Origin: Nitrincola schmidtii
GTDB lineage: Bacteria > Pseudomonadota > Gammaproteobacteria > Pseudomonadales > Balneatricaceae
Direction of reading: 5' to 3'
DNA length: 53,105 bases
Assembly (NCBI RefSeq): GCF_008973715.1
Contig: NZ_WBOL01000017.1
Location: 1 to 53,105 of the forward strand
In this document: piece after piece, positions 25,599-36,649 of the stretch
Numbering within the stretch: the first letter of the stretch is position 1
How the letters are laid out: the number at the start of each line of letters is the position of its first letter
The notes under the pieces: model-generated
Databases searched by the model: none
Seen by the model: only the letters and a program-made list of their open reading frames with translations
What the model was told of the DNA's origin: nothing
Program-made: the position numbers and the translations under genes

Positions 25599-27695
25599 TT
25601 AAGCTTTTAGAGCAGCTTTCTTTTCTTTCGCTTTAGCCACAACAGTTTCAGCGACGTTTGCAGGACATGGTGCGTAGTGTGAGAACTCCATAGAGAACTG
25701 ACCGCGACCCGATGTCATTGTACGTAGTGAACTGATGTAACCAAACATTTCAGATAGTGGTACATCAGCCTTGATACGAACGCCCGTCACACCGGCTTCT
25801 TGACCCGCAATCATGCCACGACGACGGTTTAAGTCACCGATAACATCACCCACGTGATCTTCTGGTGTGAACACGTCAACTTTCATGATTGGCTCAAGTA
25901 ACTGTGGACCTGCTTTTGGCATAGACTGACGGAAAGCGCCTTTAGCAGCGATTTCGTAAGCAATCGCTGATGAGTCTACTGCGTGGTATGCACCATCAAA
26001 CAGTTCGATTTCAACGTCTAATACTGGGAAGCCTGCTAAAGTACCTTCAGACATCATACCGGCAAAGCTTTTCTCAATTGCAGGGATGTACTCTTTAGGA
26101 ACGTTACCGCCCACAACAGAAGACTTGAAGGTAAAGCCAGAGTTTTGCTCACCAGGACGGATGCGGTAATCAATCTTACCGTACTGACCAGAACCACCGG
26201 ATTGCTTCTTGTGCGTGTAGCTGTCTTCGATAGCACGTGTGATCGTTTCGCGGTAAGCAACCTGAGGCTGACCCACAACTAGTTCAACACCGTAAGTACG
26301 CTTTAAGATATCTACTTTGATATCTAAGTGTAGCTCGCCCATACCTCTCAGAATGGTTTCACCTGAATCTTCATCCGTTTCAACACGGAAGGTTGGATCT
26401 TCTGCAACCATTTTACCGATCGCAACACCCATTTTCTCCATAGAACCTTTATCTTTAGGTGCAACAGAGATAGAGATTACTGGCTCTGGGAATACCATTG
26501 GCTCTAGAGTACAAGGCTTTTTAACGTCACAAAGGGTGTGACCAGTCTGAGTGTTGTTTTTCAAACCAACCAACGCAATGATATCGCCTGCCTGAGCACT
26601 GGTCAGGTCGATACGATCGTTTGCGTACATCTCTACCATACGACCGATACGTTCAGTTTTACCGGTGAACGAGTTAAGAATGGTATCACCCTTATTCAAT
26701 ACACCTGAGTAAATACGAATAAAGGTTAGGGCACCAAAGCGGTCATCCATGATTTTGAATGCTAGTGCACGGAATGGCTCATCTGCTGAAACGATAGCGT
26801 ATTCGCCAGTTTCATTACCTTCTTCGTCAGTCAAAGGCTGTGGATCAACTTCTGTCGGCGAAGGAAGATAATCAACAACGGCATCTAGCAACAACTGCAT
26901 GCCTTTGTTCTTGAACGCAGAACCACAGTAAGTTGGGAAGAAAGCAAGGTCACGAGTACCTTTGCGGATGCAGCGCTTGATATCTTCAACTGAAGGCTCT
27001 TCACCTTCCATGTATGCCATTAACAGGTCATCGTCTTGCTCTAGGGCCGTTTCGATCAACTGTGTACGGTACATTTCAACGTCATCAGCCATATCAGCTG
27101 GTACGTCAGTCACTTCGAAATTCTCAGGAATGCCAGAGTCATCCCACACGTAGGCTTTTTGAGTCAGTAGATCAACAACACCTTTTAACGTGTCTTCCAC
27201 ACCAATTGGCAACACCATGATCAGTGGGCTAGCACCTAGAACACGCTTAACTTGTTCGGTAACACGGATGAAATCAGCACCGATACGGTCTAGTTTGTTT
27301 ACGAAGATCAGACGTGATACGCCAGCGTCGTTTGCATAACGCCAGTTGGTTTCTGACTGGGGTTCAACACCACCAGAACCACAGAACACACCAATACCAC
27401 CATCCAATACTTTTAGTGAACGATATACTTCAACGGTGAAGTCAACGTGCCCAGGGGTATCGATTACGTTAAAACGGTGACCTTTCCAGAAGCAGCTTAC
27501 TGCTGCTGATTGGATGGTAATACCACGCTCAGCTTCTTGTTCCATGAAGTCAGTAGTCGATTCACCTTCGTGAACTTCACCTAACTTATGAATTTTACCG
27601 GTGAGTTTGAGGATACGTTCAGTCGTAGTAGTCTTGCCAGCATCGACGTGGGCGAAGATACCAATGTTTCTGTATAGGGATAAATCTGCTGACAT
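25599..27695 (-). CDS. fusA: Elongation factor G, divergent second copy type
   Basis: The product of about 698 residues has the GTPase motifs [41 protein letters not shown] and NKLD plus domains II-V. EF-G catalyses translocation and ribosome recycling. Where canonical EF-G has DGAATMDWM, this protein has [12 protein letters not shown], and it stands alone outside the rpsL-rpsG-fusA-tuf operon. Both features suggest a FusA2-type paralogue. Met 27695 is chosen because GAG lies six bases before it. An own terminator follows. Confidence 0.9.
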   Translation of the reverse strand: MSADLSLYRNIGIFAHVDAGKTTTTERILKLTGKIHKLGEVHEGESTTDFMEQEAERGITIQSAAVSCFWKGHRFNVIDTPGHVDFTVEVYRSLKVLDGGIGVFCGSGGVEPQSETNWRYANDAGVSRLIFVNKLDRIGADFIRVTEQVKRVLGASPLIMVLPIGVEDTLKGVVDLLTQKAYVWDDSGIPENFEVTDVPADMADDVEMYRTQLIETALEQDDDLLMAYMEGEEPSVEDIKRCIRKGTRDLAFFPTYCGSAFKNKGMQLLLDAVVDYLPSPTEVDPQPLTDEEGNETGEYAIVSADEPFRALAFKIMDDRFGALTFIRIYSGVLNKGDTILNSFTGKTERIGRMVEMYANDRIDLTSAQAGDIIALVGLKNNTQTGHTLCDVKKPCTLEPMVFPEPVISISVAPKDKGSMEKMGVAIGKMVAEDPTFRVETDEDSGETILRGMGELHLDIKVDILKRTYGVELVVGQPQVAYRETITRAIEDSYTHKKQSGGSGQYGKIDYRIRPGEQNSGFTFKSSVVGGNVPKEYIPAIEKSFAGMMSEGTLAGFPVLDVEIELFDGAYHAVDSSAIAYEIAAKGAFRQSMPKAGPQLLEPIMKVDVFTPEDHVGDVIGDLNRRRGMIAGQEAGVTGVRIKADVPLSEMFGYISSLRTMTSGRGQFSMEFSHYAPCPANVAETVVAKAKEKKAALKA

Positions 27696-27937
27696 AGTCA
27701 TCTCAATAAGCTAGGGTTTTAAAATAGTGCGGCAGAATTATTCAAATACATAACGCACCACACGAATTTGAAGGCGAGTATTATATATACAAGCGCCCAC
27801 AAATCCAAATTTTGTCAAAAAATGTTTCAACGCAGATTCACAGACCGCCTCAATGACAGACAAGATAGATGAAGTGTTTGACAGTCATATGACTTAGATC
27901 GATAATTGATCATTAATTATTCAGGTCAAGACACATC

Positions 27938-28336
27938 TTGAAGCCAACACAATCTTACATGCCTGCTTGCACCTCCAGACAATCTGGTTCAATTCAGATG
28001 TTGCTGCTCGCTTTGCTGTGGTTGGTGTTTACGGCCTTCCCGACCCCACATTCGACTCAGACTGAAACAGGATTTATTTCAGAATCGAAAAGCTGGGCCG
28101 TCGTACTTCAATCTTCACAATATCCTTCACAGCATCGAATTTCTGATGCTCAACTGCTTGAAGATGATTTAGAACCCACCTCTTCTGATACACCTAATCA
28201 CTTTTTGGCCCTTTTCGCCGCTTTGGTGGTTGCACTACTGGCAGATCACTGCCTAAAACCTCTCTCATCAGCCCCTTCTCAGGCAACTGCTCGGCTTTTT
28301 TTCCAACCACTATTAAGAGCTCCCCCTAAACACTAA
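27938..28336 (+). CDS. Candidate RAPP-type SecDF arrest/leader peptide
   Basis: The 132-residue protein is not a known family. A positively charged stretch (CTSRQSGSIQ) leads to a hydrophobic segment MLLLALLWLVFTAF (21-34), like a signal or anchor sequence. A second hydrophobic segment, FLALFAALVVALLA, lies at 89-102. The end is QPLLRAPPKH, with RAPP at 127-130 (28316-28327). RAPP is the stalling motif of ApdP/ApdA-type arrest peptides found upstream of secDF in other phyla. Starts are TTG 27938 (AGG 12 bases before), ATG 27959 or ATG 27998; none has a strong binding site. secDF begins 62 bases after its stop. Confidence 0.75.
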   Translation: MKPTQSYMPACTSRQSGSIQMLLLALLWLVFTAFPTPHSTQTETGFISESKSWAVVLQSSQYPSQHRISDAQLLEDDLEPTSSDTPNHFLALFAALVVALLADHCLKPLSSAPSQATARLFFQPLLRAPPKH

Positions 28337-28385
28337 GCCTTCCTACTGCTGCCGTTACATTGGCAGTTTCGCTTAGTTTTTTTTT
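28332..28385 (+). promoter_or_regulatory. Terminator-like attenuator between leader peptide and secDF
   Basis: ACTAAGC (28332-28338) pairs with GCTTAGT (28371-28377). An inner stem CTGCC/GGCAG (28349-28353, 28362-28366) lies in its loop. Nine T bases follow (28377-28385), then GGAG and the secDF ATG at 28399. The stop TAA of the leader peptide (28334-28336) lies inside the left arm. A ribosome stalled at RAPP should reach about 28337-28338 and keep the arm unpaired. Confidence 0.7.
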
Positions 28386-28398
28386 GATGGAGTTACCT

Positions 28399-30690
28399 AT
28401 GAAAGGTTTTTATCAGCGTGCTGCTATTTGTGGCTTGCTAGTGCTCTCTATGCTGTTTAGTGCAGTCCCTAACTTATTACCCAGCCAATTGGCCAAGCAA
28501 TTGCCCGCTTGGTATACCGAAAACACCCTGTCACTAGGGCTGGATTTACAGGGTGGTTCTCACCTGCTTCTGCAAGTCGATAAAGCAGCCATGAAACTGT
28601 CCAATGATGAAGTCATTACCGATGAAATTATGGAGAGCACTCTGGAAGTTGTGCGTCGCCGTTTGGATGAGACCGGACTGGTCGAGCCTAGCATTACACG
28701 ACAAGGACGCGAGTTCATTTTAGTACAGATGCCTGGTGTAGCTGATCCAGCAGAGGTACGTGAACTACTAGGCACCACAGCAAAAATGACCTTCCACTGG
28801 GTGGCGGATAGGTCACAGGTTAGCGGTCTCACTATGGATCGATGGGATAGTCTTGGTGAAGAGCGTTTTCGTCTTGAATCACGCGTTGCCTTGGAAGGAC
28901 AGCATATCAGTGATGCTCATTTGGCCTTTAATCAGCAAACCGGTGCTCCGGTGGTTAATTTCACCTTAGATGCTGAAGGTGCAAAGCGCTTTGCTGAGTT
29001 AACCCGTGCCAATATAGGTAGAGCCTTAGCCATCGTATTAGATGATAAGGTAATCACTGCACCAGTGATTCGTAGTGTCATCGGTGGTGGTTCTGGCGAA
29101 ATCAGTGGTAGCTTTACACCCAGAGAAGCGGGCGATTTAGCCTTATTACTTCGAGCCGGCGCTTTACCCGTTCCCTTACAGGTTATTGAAGAGAGAACTG
29201 TCGGTCCTGATCTTGGCAGTGATGCGATCCATATGGGCGTTACTACTGGATTAATCGGGGCAGTCTTAGTACTCGCCTTTATGCTTGCAGTCTACGGCAG
29301 CTGGGGATTGATCGCTTGTGTGGCCCTGATGGCGAATTTAGGGCTGATTATAGGAGTACTGAGTTTACTTCGCGCCACTCTTACTCTTCCTGGCATTGCC
29401 GGTATCATTTTAACGCTGGGTATGGCGGTCGATGCCAATATCTTGATCAACGAGCGTATAAAAGAAGAAGCTCGCAAAGGCTACTCTGCCGCCATGGCGC
29501 TGAAAGAGGGTTTTTCACGCGCGTGGAGCACCATTCTTGATTCAAACATCACCACCTTAATCGCGGTCAGTTTACTGTTTTTCTTTGGCAGTGGACCGGT
29601 TAAAGGCTTTGCGGTCACTATTGGGATAGGCTTACTGACCTCATTATTTACCTCTATCACTTTAACGCGCTTACTGATGGAATGGCGCATACGGGGTAAA
29701 GCTCGTGGAACATTGCAAATAGCCGGTATTCCTTGGTTAGAGGGCTTAAGTAAAAAAGCGCCTAACTTGATGGCTGCTCGTCGTTTCGGCTTAGCGTTAT
29801 CCCTAGCTCTATCCATTGTATCAGTGGGTTTGTTTTTTCAACCGGGCATGAAATACGGTATCGACTTTACCGGAGGAACCTTAGTCGAGGTACATACCGA
29901 TGGCATGCCATCTGAAACACTACGTCATCAGTTGGTGTTAGGTGGTCTAGCAGATGCAAGCCTTCAAGAGTCAGGAGACACTGGACAATACCTTGTTCGC
30001 TTGCCCTTACAACAAGGTCAACAAGCTGTCGCTAACGCTCAGGTTGAACAACTGAAACAAACGGTGTTGGCGGCCGATGCAGATGCAGAATTTCCTCGTA
30101 CTGAGTTAGTCGGCCCTAAAGTCAGTGGCGATTTTAGTGATATGACGCTATTGGCCATTCTGTTTGCGGGTTTAGGTATGCTGAGCTACCTCTGGTGGCG
30201 TTTTGAATCGCATTTTGCCTTGGCAGCAACGCTCACGATTGCCTTGGACCTTACCAAGACCATCGGATTTTTCGTGCTAACCGGTGTTGAATTCAATTTA
30301 ACGGCGGTGGCCGCACTGCTGGCGTTGATCGGTTATTCGGTGAATGACAAGGTGGTGGTGTTTGATTGTATTCGAGAGAACTTAAGATTAACACCCCATA
30401 AACCCATGCTGCAGTTATTAAATGAGAGCATAAGCTCTACCCTAACTCGGACACTCTTTACCTCAGTGACCACACTACTGGCTTTGTTACCTATGGCTAT
30501 TGCAGGGGGTAGCGCTGTGTCCAGCTTTGCTATACCAATGTTATTTGGTGTCGTGGTTGGCACGGCCTCATCGATCTTTATTGCGTCACCGATTCTCTAC
30601 CTTCTAGCACAACGCAGAGAACGCAGAGGATTGCCGCAACTAAGACCTAGTGCTGAAGAAATTCGGAGGGAATTGGAGTTGATGCCTTAG
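28399..30690 (+). CDS. secDF: SecD-SecF fusion translocase
   Basis: The 763-residue protein joins SecD and SecF. SecD parts: an N-terminal membrane helix, GLDLQGGSHLLLQVD, the periplasmic region, AGALPVPLQVIEERTVGPDL, and GMAVDANILINERIKEE with the proton-path Asp. SecF starts near residue 450 with GIDFTGGTLVEV and has GYSVNDKVVVFDCIREN. It uses the ion gradient to pull proteins out of SecYEG. Gammaproteobacteria normally have separate secD and secF next to yajC, so this is probably a second copy. GGAG six bases before 28399 fixes the start. Confidence 0.93.
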   Translation: MKGFYQRAAICGLLVLSMLFSAVPNLLPSQLAKQLPAWYTENTLSLGLDLQGGSHLLLQVDKAAMKLSNDEVITDEIMESTLEVVRRRLDETGLVEPSITRQGREFILVQMPGVADPAEVRELLGTTAKMTFHWVADRSQVSGLTMDRWDSLGEERFRLESRVALEGQHISDAHLAFNQQTGAPVVNFTLDAEGAKRFAELTRANIGRALAIVLDDKVITAPVIRSVIGGGSGEISGSFTPREAGDLALLLRAGALPVPLQVIEERTVGPDLGSDAIHMGVTTGLIGAVLVLAFMLAVYGSWGLIACVALMANLGLIIGVLSLLRATLTLPGIAGIILTLGMAVDANILINERIKEEARKGYSAAMALKEGFSRAWSTILDSNITTLIAVSLLFFFGSGPVKGFAVTIGIGLLTSLFTSITLTRLLMEWRIRGKARGTLQIAGIPWLEGLSKKAPNLMAARRFGLALSLALSIVSVGLFFQPGMKYGIDFTGGTLVEVHTDGMPSETLRHQLVLGGLADASLQESGDTGQYLVRLPLQQGQQAVANAQVEQLKQTVLAADADAEFPRTELVGPKVSGDFSDMTLLAILFAGLGMLSYLWWRFESHFALAATLTIALDLTKTIGFFVLTGVEFNLTAVAALLALIGYSVNDKVVVFDCIRENLRLTPHKPMLQLLNESISSTLTRTLFTSVTTLLALLPMAIAGGSAVSSFAIPMLFGVVVGTASSIFIASPILYLLAQRRERRGLPQLRPSAEEIRRELELMP

Positions 30691-30714
30691 CAAACGAGTG
30701 TCATGTTGGATATT

Positions 30715-30740
30715 CACCCGCTTTTTAGCGGGTGTTTTTT
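30715..30740 (+). terminator. Terminator of secDF
   Basis: CACCCGC (30715-30721) and GCGGGTG (30728-30734) form a seven-pair stem with a six-base loop, followed by six T. Confidence 0.9.
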
Positions 30741-30816
30741 GTCTAGACTTGCCAATAAGTCTGTCATTTTTACGTTAACGCATGACTAAACTGAATGTGT
30801 CAGGATATATAACCAA

Positions 30817-30960
30817 TCAATTTAGAGTTGGTTTTGGGATTTTGTCACTACGCCAAGGCGTTCCATCACAGTTATCGTAATTAGGGCAATCTGGCATACA
30901 ACCGCGACATGGAAGACGCTGTGGCTTTTCTTTATCTTGCGATGGGCTTGAATTCGACAT
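30817..30960 (-). CDS. Small cysteine-rich protein
   Basis: A 47-residue frame starting ATG with AAAGG eight bases upstream. The sequence includes RLPCRGCMPDCPNYDNCDGT, a CxxC-x3-C-x5-C arrangement that could bind zinc or an iron-sulfur cluster, then PWRSDKIPKP. The reading frame, binding site and cysteine pattern support a real gene. It lies alone between the secDF terminator and tRNA-Pro. Function unknown. Confidence 0.7.
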   Translation of the reverse strand: MSNSSPSQDKEKPQRLPCRGCMPDCPNYDNCDGTPWRSDKIPKPTLN

Positions 30961-31077
30961 ATAAGACCTTTCTTCGGAATGTATTATTCATGGAGTATAC
31001 GGTCTTTTGGAGGGATTAGATGCTTTTAGGTTGGTCAATTAACGGCTGAATTGACATTAACTTATTTATCGTAAAAT

Positions 31078-31155
<78 letters not shown>

Positions 31156-31241
31156 CTGTACTTATACCTTGTATCTGGATCTATTGATAAGATCCGAAGA
31201 GGGTGCAAATACTACACCAAGGAATTGAATCTGTGAAGCAT

Positions 31242-31604
31242 TTATTTAACTGATTTTAACAACTTAAGAACATCGTCTAGCTCGTTAATCGTTTGTCTTA
31301 TCAGTTGTTGATAACGCGTAGTGTCATCACTGGCTTCATCACTACTAAGCCATTGACGAGCACCTGTAATAGTAAAGCCTTGCTCGTACAGCAGGTTTCT
31401 TATCTGCCGTATAAGCAATAGATCTTGGCGCTGGTAGTAGCGGCGGTTGTTTCGCTTTACCGGCTGTATCTGCTTGAACTCTTGTTCCCAATAGCGCAAT
31501 ACGTGAGGTTTGAGGTCGCAAAGCTTAGCGGCCTCACCTATCGTAAAATAACGCTTACCCGGAATGGGTTCCAGCTCAGGACTCTTCTCTCCGGCTTCCG
31601 GCAT
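31242..31604 (-). CDS. MerR-family regulator
   Basis: The 120-residue protein has the MerR helix-turn-helix [20 protein letters not shown] with [20 protein letters not shown] then [20 protein letters not shown]. It ends in a short coiled-coil-like tail without an effector domain. It starts inside the end of ihfA; ATG 31604 is preferred over GTG 31616 because AAGGAG is too close to the latter. This gene regularly follows ihfA in gammaproteobacteria. Confidence 0.92.
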   Translation of the reverse strand: MPEAGEKSPELEPIPGKRYFTIGEAAKLCDLKPHVLRYWEQEFKQIQPVKRNNRRYYQRQDLLLIRQIRNLLYEQGFTITGARQWLSSDEASDDTTRYQQLIRQTINELDDVLKLLKSVK

Positions 31605-31887
31605 AGGTGTCCACACGCTCCTTCAGTTTTTGGCCAGGCCTGAACGTAACCACCCTACGTGCTGAAATTGGCACTTCTTCACCCGTTTTAGGGTTTCGAC
31701 CCGGGCGCTGACGTTTGTCGCGCAGATCAAAGTTCCCAAAACCTGAAAGCTTAACCTGTTCGTTGGATGCCAGACATTCACGTATTTCGTTAAAAAAAGA
31801 TTCTACCATCTCTTTGGCTTCGCGTTTATTCAAGCCTAGTTCGTCGAATAAACGTTCTGCCATTTCGGCTTTGGTCAAAGAGCTCAT
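31576..31887 (-). CDS. ihfA: Integration host factor subunit alpha
   Basis: The 103-residue DNA-bending protein begins [20 protein letters not shown], has [20 protein letters not shown] with the intercalating proline, and [16 protein letters not shown]. It forms a heterodimer with IhfB. AGGGTG eight bases before ATG 31887 decides the start over one three codons upstream. It follows pheT by 16 bases, the classic order. Confidence 0.96.
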   Translation of the reverse strand: MSSLTKAEMAERLFDELGLNKREAKEMVESFFNEIRECLASNEQVKLSGFGNFDLRDKRQRPGRNPKTGEEVPISARRVVTFRPGQKLKERVDTYAGSRREES

Positions 31888-31903
31888 GACAATCACCCTG
31901 TTT

Positions 31904-34285
31904 TTATTCTCTCAATGATGCACCACAAACATTCGTTAGTGCGGCCACAACTGCTTTTACACTATTGTTTATTTCTTCATCAGTAAGAGTGCGCGAAGGA
32001 TGCTGCCAGGTCAAGCCCAAAGCAAGACTTTTTCTTCCTGCTTCAATACCTTGACCCTGATATAGGTCAAAAAGTGTGACTTTTTTCAGTGCATCCCCTG
32101 CCTGATTAATGACGGTACGACGAATCGTATCAAATTCGATCTGCTCATCAACGATTAACGATAGATCACGACGCATCTCAGGATACTTAGATAGTGCCGA
32201 ATAACGGGGTAAGTGACCTAAGGTAACAGCATCTTGTTGTAGCTCAAATAGATATACAGGACCATTAAGGTCTAACTTCTTTAACAACAACGGATGTAAC
32301 GCACCTAGGTAGCCAACAACCTCACCTGCTCGCAGGATCTGCGCAGATTGACCAGGATGCAAGGCTGGATGTTCGGCTGCGGCAAAGCTAAATTCTTCAG
32401 GGCAACCACCCAGCGCTAATAAACTCTCTACATCACCCTTAATATCAAAGAAATCGATTTTATCTTTAGCGGCAACCCAGCCTTCAGCATCACGATTTCC
32501 AGTAATGACGCCAGCGATCGTATTTTGCTGAAGAAGTCCACCATTTGGCTGCGGTAGGAAGCGCTGTCCGGTTTCAAATAAACGGATACGAGCCTGTTGA
32601 CGATTCTGGTTGTAAGACACTGCCTTCACCAAACCAGGCCATAAAGACGTTCGCATCACCGCCATTTCCGCGGAAATGGGATTGGCCAGTGCCAAAGGTT
32701 GAGTATCCGGATCAAATTGAGCGGATAAACCCGCTTCAATAAAGCTGTAAGTAATCGCTTCTTGATAGTCACGACTCATCAGATGACGACGAATGCGGTT
32801 TAGTGTAACTTGCCTTTCAGCAATTGGAGGCAGCGGTAATTGAGCAATGGGTGTACGAACAGGTAAATTGTCATATCCGTAAACACGCGCAATTTCTTCT
32901 ATCAGATCAACTTCTAGCGTGATATCAAAACGCCATGAAGGAACGGTGACATCCCACGCTTGGTCATTACGACGATTCAAGGTCATTCCGAGGCGAGACA
33001 AGATATCTTCAACCGTTGCCTGGGGCATTTCCATTGCTAACATCGAATTGACACGTGATTCTCTTAGGATCACAACAGGAACCTTGGGAAGATCTACTTC
33101 ACTGAAGGCTTCTGTCACAGGACCCGGCTCACCACCGACGATATCGAGTAATAATGCCGTTGCGCGCTCGATGGCTTTACGCTGCAATTGCCAATCGACA
33201 CCACGCTCGAAGCGATGTGACGAGTCGGTGTGCAGACCATAATTACGAGCACGACCCACGATAGATAATGGACTGAAAAAGGCACTTTCCAGGAAGATGT
33301 CGCGCGTTTCATCGGTCACACCGCTGGCATCGCCTCCCATGATCCCTGCCATAGCCAAAGGCCCTTTGGCATCGGTAATCAGCAGCGTGTCATCATTGAG
33401 AGTGACTTCTGTTTCATCCAACAGCACGAGTGTTTCGCCCGCATTCGCCATGCGTACAACGATGCCTTCACTGAGTTTATTCAGATCAAACGCGTGCATT
33501 GGCTGTCCCAACTCCAGCAGGACATAGTTAGTGACATCGACCACTGGGTCAATGCTACGAATGCCGGAACGACGAAGTTTTTCTTGCATCCATAGCGGTG
33601 TGGTTGCGCCTGGATTGATATTACGAATGACACGTCCTACGTAACGTGGACAGGCGTGTGGGGCTTCCAATTTCACCGAGAAAGTATCTGCACAAACAGG
33701 CGCAACGTCTGCAACTTGAACCGACGTTACCGCCACTTGGTTTAGTACACCCACTTCACGCGCTAGCCCAGAAATGCTTAAACAGTCGCCTCGGTTAGGG
33801 GTTAGGTCGACATCAATCAAGCTATCGTTGAGATTTAAGAACTCTCGCAAATCCAGACCCACCGGCGCATCTGCAGCCAACTCCATAATACCGCCGTGGT
33901 CATCGGAGATGCCCAGCTCATCTTCAGCACAGAGCATACCCATGGACTCAACACCACGTAGTTTTGCTTTTTTGATGTTAAAATCACCAGGAAGCACCGC
34001 ACCGACACGAGCAAAAGCGGTTTTCAGACCTGCCCTTGCGTTGGCTGCACCGCAGACGACTTGAAAGGTTTCGCTGCCATCACTGACTTGGCACACTTGC
34101 AATTTATCAGCGTCTGGATGCTGTGTTGCACTGATTATTTCGGCAACCACAACGCCTTCAAAATGACCTGCAACATCGCTCACTTCATCAACTTCTAGAC
34201 CAGCAAGGCTAAGCTGATCAGCAAGTGCTTGTGTTGATAGAGCGGGTTTAACCCATTCACGTAACCACTGTTCACTGAATTTCAT
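31904..34285 (-). CDS. pheT: Phenylalanyl-tRNA synthetase beta subunit
   Basis: The 793-residue protein is full length for the alpha2beta2 enzyme. It starts [17 protein letters not shown]. The tRNA-binding domain has [20 protein letters not shown]. The B3/B4 editing domain has [20 protein letters not shown], and the end has an anticodon-binding-like [20 protein letters not shown]. It follows pheS by 33 bases. Confidence 0.97.
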   Translation of the reverse strand: MKFSEQWLREWVKPALSTQALADQLSLAGLEVDEVSDVAGHFEGVVVAEIISATQHPDADKLQVCQVSDGSETFQVVCGAANARAGLKTAFARVGAVLPGDFNIKKAKLRGVESMGMLCAEDELGISDDHGGIMELAADAPVGLDLREFLNLNDSLIDVDLTPNRGDCLSISGLAREVGVLNQVAVTSVQVADVAPVCADTFSVKLEAPHACPRYVGRVIRNINPGATTPLWMQEKLRRSGIRSIDPVVDVTNYVLLELGQPMHAFDLNKLSEGIVVRMANAGETLVLLDETEVTLNDDTLLITDAKGPLAMAGIMGGDASGVTDETRDIFLESAFFSPLSIVGRARNYGLHTDSSHRFERGVDWQLQRKAIERATALLLDIVGGEPGPVTEAFSEVDLPKVPVVILRESRVNSMLAMEMPQATVEDILSRLGMTLNRRNDQAWDVTVPSWRFDITLEVDLIEEIARVYGYDNLPVRTPIAQLPLPPIAERQVTLNRIRRHLMSRDYQEAITYSFIEAGLSAQFDPDTQPLALANPISAEMAVMRTSLWPGLVKAVSYNQNRQQARIRLFETGQRFLPQPNGGLLQQNTIAGVITGNRDAEGWVAAKDKIDFFDIKGDVESLLALGGCPEEFSFAAAEHPALHPGQSAQILRAGEVVGYLGALHPLLLKKLDLNGPVYLFELQQDAVTLGHLPRYSALSKYPEMRRDLSLIVDEQIEFDTIRRTVINQAGDALKKVTLFDLYQGQGIEAGRKSLALGLTWQHPSRTLTDEEINNSVKAVVAALTNVCGASLRE

Positions 34286-34318
34286 TCTGCTTTCCTATAA
34301 AACCTGCTTGTTGATGAA

Positions 34319-35305
<987 letters not shown>

Positions 35306-35316
35306 TCAAACTCCGC

Positions 35317-35350
35317 AAAAAAAAGGGGAAGGTATACACCCCTCCCCTTA
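35317..35350 (-). terminator. Terminator/attenuator between rplT and pheS
   Basis: On the minus strand AAGGGGAGG...CCTTCCCC is followed by eight T, 15 bases before the pheS start. No Phe-rich leader peptide was found, so it may simply be partial termination or an attenuator with an unseen control. Confidence 0.75.
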
Positions 35351-35388
35351 TCTATCAGTCTTTAACCTACCAATAGGTGGGTGTTGGC

Positions 35389-35745
35389 TTACGCCAGTGC
35401 AGCCTTAGCTTTTTCAACCACAGCAGTAAACGCATGCTGTTGGTTAACCGCTAGATCAGCCAGTACTTTACGGTCGATTTCGACGTTGGCTTTTTTCAGG
35501 CCAGCGATGAAACGGCTGTAAGACAGACCATTGATACGTGCAGCTGCGTTGATACGAGCGATCCACAAAGCGCGGAATTGACGCTTACGTTGACGACGGT
35601 CACGGTAAGCATATTGACCAGCTTTGATAACCGCTTGTTTAGCAACACGGAATACACGGCTACGAGCACCGTAGTAACCCTTGGCCAGTTTCAGAATTTT
35701 CTTATGACGACGACGCGCCACAACACCACGTTTTACGCGAGGCAT
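35389..35745 (-). CDS. rplT: Ribosomal protein L20
   Basis: The 118-residue basic protein begins [20 protein letters not shown], with [40 protein letters not shown] and [20 protein letters not shown]. It assembles the 50S subunit early and represses its own operon in many bacteria. Confidence 0.98.
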   Translation of the reverse strand: MPRVKRGVVARRRHKKILKLAKGYYGARSRVFRVAKQAVIKAGQYAYRDRRQRKRQFRALWIARINAAARINGLSYSRFIAGLKKANVEIDRKVLADLAVNQQHAFTAVVEKAKAALA

Positions 35746-35789
35746 AACATTTCCTTCCTATAAAATTTCAGTCTTAACACAAGAGACAC

Positions 35790-35984
35790 TTACAGTGTCG
35801 GGAGCATACGCTTAACCAGTTTGATATCACTCTCGTGAACCTGGGCCATCGGGCGAAGCTGACGCTTACGCTTGGTGCTCTTCTTGGTCAAAATGTGGCT
35901 TTTAAAGGACTGCTTGTGCTTGATGCCATTGGCAGTTTTTTTGAAACGCTTTGCCGCACCGCGGACAGTTTTAATCTTTGGCAT
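35790..35984 (-). CDS. rpmI: Ribosomal protein L35
   Basis: The 64-residue protein reads [20 protein letters not shown] then [20 protein letters not shown], the normal L35 sequence and length. It lies between infC and rplT in the standard order. Confidence 0.98.
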   Translation of the reverse strand: MPKIKTVRGAAKRFKKTANGIKHKQSFKSHILTKKSTKRKRQLRPMAQVHESDIKLVKRMLPTL

Positions 35985-36032
35985 TACTCTTCTCCACGCA
36001 TTCGTTTATTAATTGGTCACAAACCAAACAAC

Positions 36033-36075
36033 AAAAACCCACATACCGTTCAGAAGACTGTTCGGTTTGCGGGTT
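36033..36075 (-). promoter_or_regulatory. Hairpin between infC and rpmI
   Basis: On the minus strand AACCC/GGGTT closes a stem that continues with ACCG/CGGT and CAG/CTG, followed by TTTG. It may be a partial terminator or the structure through which L20 controls rpmI-rplT; the sequence alone cannot tell. Confidence 0.5.
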
Positions 36076-36089
36076 AGCTGCACGAGTGA

Positions 36090-36629
36090 CTATTTCTTCT
36101 TCGGAGCAATCACCATGACCATTTGACGACCTTCCATTTTAGCACGCTGTTCAACGCTACCGTATTCAGTCAGATCAGCTTCGATCCGCTCTAACAGTTG
36201 CATGCCCAGCTCTTGGTGAGCCATCTCACGACCACGGAATCTAAGTGTGACCTTAGCCTTGTCTCCGCTTTCAAGGAAACGTATCAGGTTGCGCAGTTTT
36301 ACCTGATAATCCCCTTCTTCCGTACCGGGACGGAATTTCACTTCCTTGACCTGCATCTGAGTCTGTTTCTTCTTAGCCTCATTTGCTTTCTTCTTCAGTT
36401 CATACTGATGCTTTCCATAGTCCATAATTTTACAGACGATAGGATCAGAATCAGAGATCTGAACTAGGTCAAGTTCAGCCGCTTGAGCCATCTCAAGCGC
36501 CTGATCTATTGTTACGACACCAACCTGTGAACCATCTGCACCGATTAAGCGCAGTTCAGTTGCACGGATATTCTCATTAATGGGTGGCAACGCTGCTCGG
36601 CCACCTCTTTTGTTATCACGCCTGATAAT
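36090..36629 (-). CDS. infC: Translation initiation factor IF-3
   Basis: The 179-residue protein matches IF-3: [77 protein letters not shown] and the end [10 protein letters not shown]. It keeps the 30S subunit free and checks the start codon. The reading frame opens with ATT at 36629, five bases after AGGAG (36639-36635), followed by IRRDNKRGG. An AUU start is the known autoregulated start of infC; no ATG or GTG serves. Confidence 0.95.
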   Translation of the reverse strand: MIRRDNKRGGRAALPPINENIRATELRLIGADGSQVGVVTIDQALEMAQAAELDLVQISDSDPIVCKIMDYGKHQYELKKKANEAKKKQTQMQVKEVKFRPGTEEGDYQVKLRNLIRFLESGDKAKVTLRFRGREMAHQELGMQLLERIEADLTEYGSVEQRAKMEGRQMVMVIAPKKK

Positions 36630-36649
36630 TCTATCTCCTGACGAGTTCT

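Noticed and set aside
28360-28398. Longer SecDF start (TTG at 28360)
   Set aside because: It lies within the hairpin arm and has no binding site; ATG 28399 has GGAG six bases upstream.
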